In this document: positions 6,055-10,554 of the stretch, one piece after another
How the letters are laid out: every line of letters begins with the position of its first letter
Numbering within the stretch: the stretch's first letter is position 1
Assembly (NCBI GenBank): GCA_002450255.1
Contig: DJYW01000090.1
Coordinates: 5,367-15,920, forward strand
Reading direction: 5' to 3'
From: Gammaproteobacteria bacterium UBA6968
GTDB taxonomy: Bacteria > Pseudomonadota > Gammaproteobacteria > Pseudomonadales > Azotimanducaceae
Length of the DNA: 10,554 nucleotides
Program-made: the position numbers and the translations under genes
Notes under the pieces: model-generated
What the model was told of the DNA's origin: nothing
Seen by the model: the letters and a program-made list of their open reading frames with translations, nothing else
Database searches by the model: none

Positions 6055-9000
6055 TTAGCGCTTCAAAAATTGCAGCCGCCACTGCCGCAACTCACCACCT
6101 GCCGAAGCACCATGATCGTAAATCAACAGAAACCAATCACCGGCTAGCGGCTCACCGTAGAAAGCGTTACTCGCGAGTACAAACGGATTACCTGAGGGAT
6201 TAGCCTTGATGCTAGTATGCGGCTGCAACAGAGTCGACACAGTCCCGGATGGGGATTGCAGACGAATGCCGATGTCTCTGGGAAATTGATGATCCAACTC
6301 GATCTCCAAACGCACAAACTCAACCAAGCCGGAAGCAGTCTCACTTAGGGACTGCCGGAGCAGGGTCTGCGTTTTTATCGGAATTGTTTGCTCTGCCGAG
6401 CTCCGCCAGTCTGTAAACACACCGGAGCCGAGAGACCCCGCCTTAAATCGCTTAGCCTCAGCAACGGCGGCAGCGGCATCGATTGCCCCAAAACCATACC
6501 AATTGTGGAATTTGTAGTTAGCTGCATTAGTCAGCCACTGGTAATAAACAATACCATCAACTGATATATCTTTTTTGTTGGGATCAACCTGCCGCGCTGT
6601 AGTTGCCAGGATGTGCTTAACGTCGCGCCAGGTCAGATCTGGATTTGCCTGCAGAATCAACGCCACCACCCCAGAAATCATTGGTGCCGCAGCGGAGGTC
6701 CCCTTAAACCCTGCGAAATAACTGCAGTGGGGATTTTCATTTATATTCGAGGGCTTGTTGAATGCATTACTAGAATCATACGCTATGCCAGAGAGGTACG
6801 AATGATGCACATAACCGGTAGTACAACCGGCTCCGTCTGTCGTCATAACACCCGGGGTATGATCGACATCCGCCGCAACAGCCTCCTCCGCAGCGTAACC
6901 ATTGTAGCCGTAACCAGTGTGACTATGATGCTTACCCGACTCGCCGCCAAACCCGGCAATCCATGTTGTGGCGCTCGGAGTTGAGTAAGACGTTTTAATA
7001 CCATCCGCATTTAATGCAGCAACACCAATAATAATCGGCTGGCTCATCCGTGGATCGACAATGCCGTCCACACAGCTCAAATCCGCAGAAATCGCAAGGG
7101 TGCATAAACCGCGATTCGCAGAAGCACCCAACGAAGTACCAACATCGGTCGCCCCGAGTAGCCAGTGATTTTTCTCAGTGGACTGAAAGTCATTTCCCAT
7201 AGCCTTGATATAGATGGCACCCTTGCCGCCTCGCAGCTTGGGCGCACCATTCTCAAAGTGATCAACTAAACTGGCCGAGAGCATTCGGAAACGTTCCGGG
7301 CTTTCACCATAACTCATGTTGAAAATATCAATGTCAGACGAATAACTGGCACCACCCAACGCGGCTATTTCACGAGCAATCGAATAGATGGAACCGCCTT
7401 GAGCAGTGGACGCTATCAAATTGAACCCATATAAAGCGACATCGGGTGCAACACCGCGGACACCACGGTTGTTCCAACCGACTGCGCCGACAATACCGGC
7501 GACGCTAGTGCCGTGATGGCCGTCTGCCGCATCTTGGCTAAAACTCGGATCAGAGTCATTTTGTACGTAATCGACGGAACCACCTTCGACTACGTTGGCG
7601 GCAAGATCAGGGTGGGCGAGCTGCAGATCACTATCGACAATTGCGACCTTTATGCCCTTGCCCGTATAGCCGTCAGCGATCACAGAATCGACCTTTAGAT
7701 CGGCCCCTGAAGTACCGCCACGTGAAGCAAAATTTGTTTGACCCGAATTTTTCAAGTGCCATTGGTGGCGATACAAAGGGTCACTGTTGATGGCGACTGC
7801 AACTTTGGTAACAGAGGAGGTATTCGTGCCGTCTGAAACAACGAAATAAAACGCGTCTAGTTGCTGCGCAGTCACCGTTGTCGCGACCTCATAAGTAAAC
7901 ACGCCGGTCGAAGGATCAGTCAGCAGGACGGTACCGTATTGCCCATTGCTGGCTATCGAGAATTCATATGGAGTGCTGGTAGCTGGCCCAGCAGCAGTGA
8001 GCTTACCCGTATAGCGACTTGTTCCCGTTGGCAGCAAACGCACTTGAATAGTCTGTGCTACACCGCTGAGTTCGGCCTGCTGCGAGTCCCCATCTGTTTC
8101 GCCGGAGCCGTTTCCATCGGTATCGCTGGGAGAATCGCCGTCGCCAGCTTTTTGGCCATCCTTGACCTTTGCTGCTTTTGATTTAGATGCGTCTAAGGGA
8201 TAGGCATCCAGAGCGTCATTAACGCCATCTCCATCATCATCCTCGTCGGCTCGCATGCCCGTTGTCCGACAGGTTAAATCGCAGTCGTTTGGACGACCAT
8301 CCTGATCCGTATCAAGTCGTCGGTTCAGAGATATATCAGGATATGCGTCATTACCATTGTTTATCCCATCACCGTCTCGATCCGGATCAGTGTTGTCGCC
8401 AATACCGTCGGCGTCCTGATCCCGCCATTCCAGGCGGTCAAATGGGAATGCATCCTCTCGGTCGGGCCAGCCGTCATTATCGTCGTCCGTATCTTGGTTA
8501 TCGCCAATGCCATCCTTATCGAAGTCGTACTGTTCCGATTTGTCTTTGGGGAAGGCATCCCGATCGTCAGCGACGCCATCATTGTCATCGTCTGTATCGG
8601 CATTATCGCCAGTGCCATCACCATCATTGTCGCGAGATTCAGATTTAACTAGCGGAAACTCGTCAAGCGTGTCCGGCACACCGTCGTTATCATCGTCGAG
8701 ATCAATAAGATCGATGACTCCATCTTGGTCCAAGTCATTTTGCGAAATCTTGTTTTTGATCGGCTCCAAAGCATCTTTAACGAAGTTGATTTGGTTGAAG
8801 TCCTTCACCGCTAAATCGCCCTTAAGCATTTCGACAGTCTTGGTGGTCAGCTCTGTCTGAGCAGCCGATGTCAGTGCTTTGGCAATATCTGAATCCAGAT
8901 CCACCGCAGCATTCGCCACAACGTGATTGACTCGCGCTATGACCCTAGCCAAAGCTTGGAGCTGATCATCGCTTTGCTTTGTCTTTAGCGATGCAGTCGA

Positions 9001-10152
9001 GTCTTTTAACAACGCCAGGACGTTTAATTCGTTCGACAACGAGAGACGCACGTTGCCCGCTGCCACCTTAAATAGCGCCTCGACGATCTTTTCAGTTGCT
9101 GCATAAGCCGTCTGGCCATCTCCCTGCTGTGCGAACACAGTCGCAGCCATTTGCATCAACAGGCCAGCTTGTTGATTGATCCTTTGGGCCGCATCAGCCG
9201 CCGCATCTCCCGCTTGAGTCTTTGCCCAGGGGTCGACGCTTTGTAAATATTCTAGATTTGCAGACAACCCTAATTTGGTGAGAACAGTTTGCGTTGTCAC
9301 GCTCGCTGCGGCAGAAGTTTGCAATTGAGCCCCGTCTAAAGCGATTAAGCTGGTAATGGGTGTGATGCCATGAAACCCGCGCTGATCAGACTGCAAACGT
9401 GCGAACATAACAATATTTGTAAGGCGATTGCCAGTGGCTACATCGAAGCCACCCCGGGCCACAATCCTAGGCGACGTTTGTGCTAACGAACTGCTGATTT
9501 GCGGCAGCCAAAAGTAACCCTGCGTATCGCTCCGGGTTGTGTCCTCGCCGAGGTCGTAGCGACCGTTGTTGTTGGCATCGACGAACACTTCACTGTCTCG
9601 CAAAGGAGCGTCTACGACTCGCCCCTCTAGTGCGTCTTTGACCGTGATCTTTAAATCCACTTCGGCAACCGAGTTCGCCCTCGTCGCCGTGATCCGCAAT
9701 GCGTAGACATTATCCGAATTGGCATCTTTCGGACTTTCAAAATCCGGGGCTTGCTTGAACCTAAGCTGCGGCCCTGCTGATGCATCAGTTGTTGGTGCAG
9801 TCTCTTGCAGTGAAAAAAGATTCGCATCTGCATCGGAAACAATGGCAAAGCTAACGTCAGCGGCATTTCCCTCGGCTAAACGCAGGTTAACTACCAAACT
9901 TCTCCCTTCCAAGTGATCGATTGGACCAGGATCAATCAGTGGCGGCGATGACGCGCCAGTCGCTGCAGGTGGCTTCGGACTTGTGTCAGATGCCGGCGCA
10001 CTAGACCGGGAGGACGAACTGTCATCCGTTGAGCCGCCGCTTCCCCCTCCGCCGCAGGCCGAGAGAGAAAGCACGAGACCCAAATACAGACCACAAGTGA
10101 TAGCAGAACGAGTTATATCAATGGAAACATTTCTCAAGTTAACTGCAAACAT
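6055..10152 (-). CDS. Surface lipoprotein kexin/furin-like subtilisin protease with TSP3-type calcium repeats and P domain
   Basis: This 1365-aa protein is a predicted lipid-anchored serine endopeptidase. A lipobox L-S-A-C ends at Cys33, followed by Gly, which favours outer-membrane sorting. Order of parts: Gly/Ser/Pro spacer (34-75); cadherin-like strand region (76-172); calcium-binding SdrD-B-like segment with D-A-N-N-N-G-R-Y-D (174-217); unassigned, largely helical segment (~285-470); five TSP3-like repeats (473-655); acidic linker; VCBS/cadherin-like domain (~696-788); S8 catalytic domain (~790-1235); P/Homo B domain (~1250-1365). The catalytic residues are Asp840 (V-A-I-V-D), His880 (H-G-T), oxyanion Asn987 (A-M-G-N-D) and Ser1153 (G-T-S-A-A-A-P). 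The Q-W-H-L-K-N-S-G-Q lead-in and the P domain place it with kexin/furin-type S8 enzymes, which often cut after basic residues, but specificity is not readable here. Four catalytic-domain cysteines (1017, 1027, 1110, 1143) could form disulfides. No I9-like prodomain is seen; the next gene probably supplies one. It is about twice the usual length because of the stalk. Confidence 0.9.
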   Translation of the reverse strand: MFAVNLRNVSIDITRSAITCGLYLGLVLSLSACGGGGSGGSTDDSSSSRSSAPASDTSPKPPAATGASSPPLIDPGPIDHLEGRSLVVNLRLAEGNAADVSFAIVSDADANLFSLQETAPTTDASAGPQLRFKQAPDFESPKDANSDNVYALRITATRANSVAEVDLKITVKDALEGRVVDAPLRDSEVFVDANNNGRYDLGEDTTRSDTQGYFWLPQISSSLAQTSPRIVARGGFDVATGNRLTNIVMFARLQSDQRGFHGITPITSLIALDGAQLQTSAAASVTTQTVLTKLGLSANLEYLQSVDPWAKTQAGDAAADAAQRINQQAGLLMQMAATVFAQQGDGQTAYAATEKIVEALFKVAAGNVRLSLSNELNVLALLKDSTASLKTKQSDDQLQALARVIARVNHVVANAAVDLDSDIAKALTSAAQTELTTKTVEMLKGDLAVKDFNQINFVKDALEPIKNKISQNDLDQDGVIDLIDLDDDNDGVPDTLDEFPLVKSESRDNDGDGTGDNADTDDDNDGVADDRDAFPKDKSEQYDFDKDGIGDNQDTDDDNDGWPDREDAFPFDRLEWRDQDADGIGDNTDPDRDGDGINNGNDAYPDISLNRRLDTDQDGRPNDCDLTCRTTGMRADEDDDGDGVNDALDAYPLDASKSKAAKVKDGQKAGDGDSPSDTDGNGSGETDGDSQQAELSGVAQTIQVRLLPTGTSRYTGKLTAAGPATSTPYEFSIASNGQYGTVLLTDPSTGVFTYEVATTVTAQQLDAFYFVVSDGTNTSSVTKVAVAINSDPLYRHQWHLKNSGQTNFASRGGTSGADLKVDSVIADGYTGKGIKVAIVDSDLQLAHPDLAANVVEGGSVDYVQNDSDPSFSQDAADGHHGTSVAGIVGAVGWNNRGVRGVAPDVALYGFNLIASTAQGGSIYSIAREIAALGGASYSSDIDIFNMSYGESPERFRMLSASLVDHFENGAPKLRGGKGAIYIKAMGNDFQSTEKNHWLLGATDVGTSLGASANRGLCTLAISADLSCVDGIVDPRMSQPIIIGVAALNADGIKTSYSTPSATTWIAGFGGESGKHHSHTGYGYNGYAAEEAVAADVDHTPGVMTTDGAGCTTGYVHHSYLSGIAYDSSNAFNKPSNINENPHCSYFAGFKGTSAAAPMISGVVALILQANPDLTWRDVKHILATTARQVDPNKKDISVDGIVYYQWLTNAANYKFHNWYGFGAIDAAAAVAEAKRFKAGSLGSGVFTDWRSSAEQTIPIKTQTLLRQSLSETASGLVEFVRLEIELDHQFPRDIGIRLQSPSGTVSTLLQPHTSIKANPSGNPFVLASNAFYGEPLAGDWFLLIYDHGASAGGELRQWRLQFLKR
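8188..8736 (-). repeat. Five thrombospondin type 3-like calcium-binding repeats inside the protease gene
   Basis: Protein residues 473-655 repeat with a period of 35 residues (105 bp): units begin at residues 473, 508, 543, 578 and 614. Each begins with D-x-D-x-D-G; the first three continue with D-D-D-N-D-G and then D-E-F-P or D-A-F-P, while the fourth has D-R-D-G-D-G and D-A-Y-P. The fifth is longer and carries an extra C-D-L-T-C insert before D-D-D-G-D-G and D-A-Y-P. Such aspartate ladders bind many Ca2+ ions and form stiff rods in thrombospondins and bacterial surface proteins. They probably hold the catalytic domain away from the membrane and make the protein calcium-dependent. Confidence 0.85.
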
Positions 10153-10554
10153 ATTATTTATGCCCTGGATAAAAGCTAAGATCCATCACTTACGGGTGCA
10201 TTCGTCGAAAAGAAAATTCTGCGGTAGAACTGTTAATGCCAACTTGCTTAGTTCTCGCAAAATAAAACCAGGAATTCGCGCTTTTGGCCACGTCAGTACA
10301 AAAGCAAAAACCAATGCGGGGATCGCTCGCTCACGGGTGTCTTTCTACAATAGAGACCTGACGGTAGCAGCTTACAAATGCTGCAATGCATACCGACTAT
10401 CTCAATAAACCTACCGTTAGCCTGATTAACCGGCGCTGCGAACCAAAGATCGCAAATGCGGGATGAGAATCTTAGGCGTTGAAAAGAGTTGCGAGATCAG
10501 AACGATGCTCGGCAAGCCTACGCCCGAACAGGCCATTAGGCTGGCGCGATGGCG
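10153..10554. other. Non-coding leader upstream of the protease gene, with no convincing gene
   Basis: These 402 bp should contain the promoter of the protease operon. The protease ATG at 10152 has only a weak AGGG ten bases upstream. A TTGGCA hexamer (minus strand, 10237-10242) matches five of six -35 positions, but no good -10 lies at the right distance. An inverted repeat, ACGGTAG at 10361-10367 and CTACCGT at 10411-10417, encloses a smaller hairpin (GCAGC 10367-10371, GCTGC 10380-10384). Short frames run off the right edge on both strands (for example ATG at 10463 on plus, or a minus-strand frame ending at 10426), but none has a recognisable product. Confidence 0.5.
10361..10417. repeat. 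Nested inverted repeats upstream of the protease operon
   Basis: ACGGTAG (10361-10367) and CTACCGT (10411-10417) are exact inverted copies separated by 43 bp. Inside them GCAGC (10367-10371) and GCTGC (10380-10384) form a 5-bp stem with an 8-nt loop. There is no T-tract next to the stems, so this is not a standard intrinsic terminator. It could be a regulator binding site or the end of an upstream transcription unit. Chance occurrence is possible. Confidence 0.3.

Noticed and set aside
8262..8648. Plus-strand frames rich in His, Arg and Ser opposite the calcium repeats
   Set aside because: They are antisense shadows of the Asp-codon-rich repeat region of the protease; their skewed composition follows directly from that.
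10463..10554. Plus-strand frame starting M-R-I-L-G-V-E at the right edge, superficially like the start of TsaD
   Set aside because: The conserved continuation after the first residues of TsaD is absent, the frame is only about 30 codons before the edge, and no proper ribosome binding site precedes it.
10426..10554. Minus-strand frame of 42 codons entering from the right edge and ending at 10426
   Set aside because: No recognisable C-terminal motif, and frames open on both strands here; it cannot be told from chance without the flanking sequence.

Overview
The window carries five genes, all on the minus strand, so transcription runs from high to low coordinates. The organism is most likely a Gram-negative marine or aquatic bacterium, probably a gammaproteobacterium. 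The grounds are a lipoprotein signal followed by a glycine/serine-rich spacer, calcium-binding D-x-D-x-D-G ladders ending in 'DAFP' or 'DAYP' (common in secreted proteins of marine gammaproteobacteria), and a cadherin-like domain in a large cell-surface protease. This placement is inference from protein style, not from a marker gene.

Right side (10152 down to 5441): a very large (1365 aa) putative surface lipoprotein protease of the kexin/furin-like subtilisin family with a C-terminal P domain. It is followed after 23 bp, behind a strong ribosome binding site, by a 196-aa secreted protein whose C-terminal half looks like a free-standing subtilisin prodomain (I9-like). I see no I9-like prodomain in the protease itself, so the best reading is a two-gene unit in which the small protein folds or inhibits the protease in trans. 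Aeromonas serine protease and its partner ORF2 are a known precedent for this layout. The ~790 residues ahead of the catalytic domain form a stalk: a cadherin-like segment, a calcium-binding SdrD-B-like segment, an unassigned helical segment, five ~35-residue thrombospondin-type-3-like repeats, and a second cadherin/VCBS-like domain.

Middle (5158 to 4253): a cytoplasmic pirin-family cupin protein with all four metal ligands. It has its own ribosome binding site and is separated from its neighbours by 282 and 137 bp, so it is probably a separate transcription unit.

Left side (4115 to 116): an ADP-ribosylglycohydrolase-family enzyme with two added beta-sandwich modules, then an exported formylglycine-type sulfatase resembling the heparan N-sulfatase (SGSH) group. 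They are 100 bp apart (ATG start), and a candidate promoter between them may drive the sulfatase separately. The pairing hints at breakdown of a sulfated or glycosylated substrate, but no transporter, other glycosidase or regulator is present to confirm this.

The ~400 bp at the right edge (10153-10554) has no convincing gene, only inverted repeats and possible edge fragments. The left edge (1-115) holds a short 12-bp tandem repeat. I found no RNA genes, CRISPR arrays, insertion sequences or convincing intrinsic terminators.
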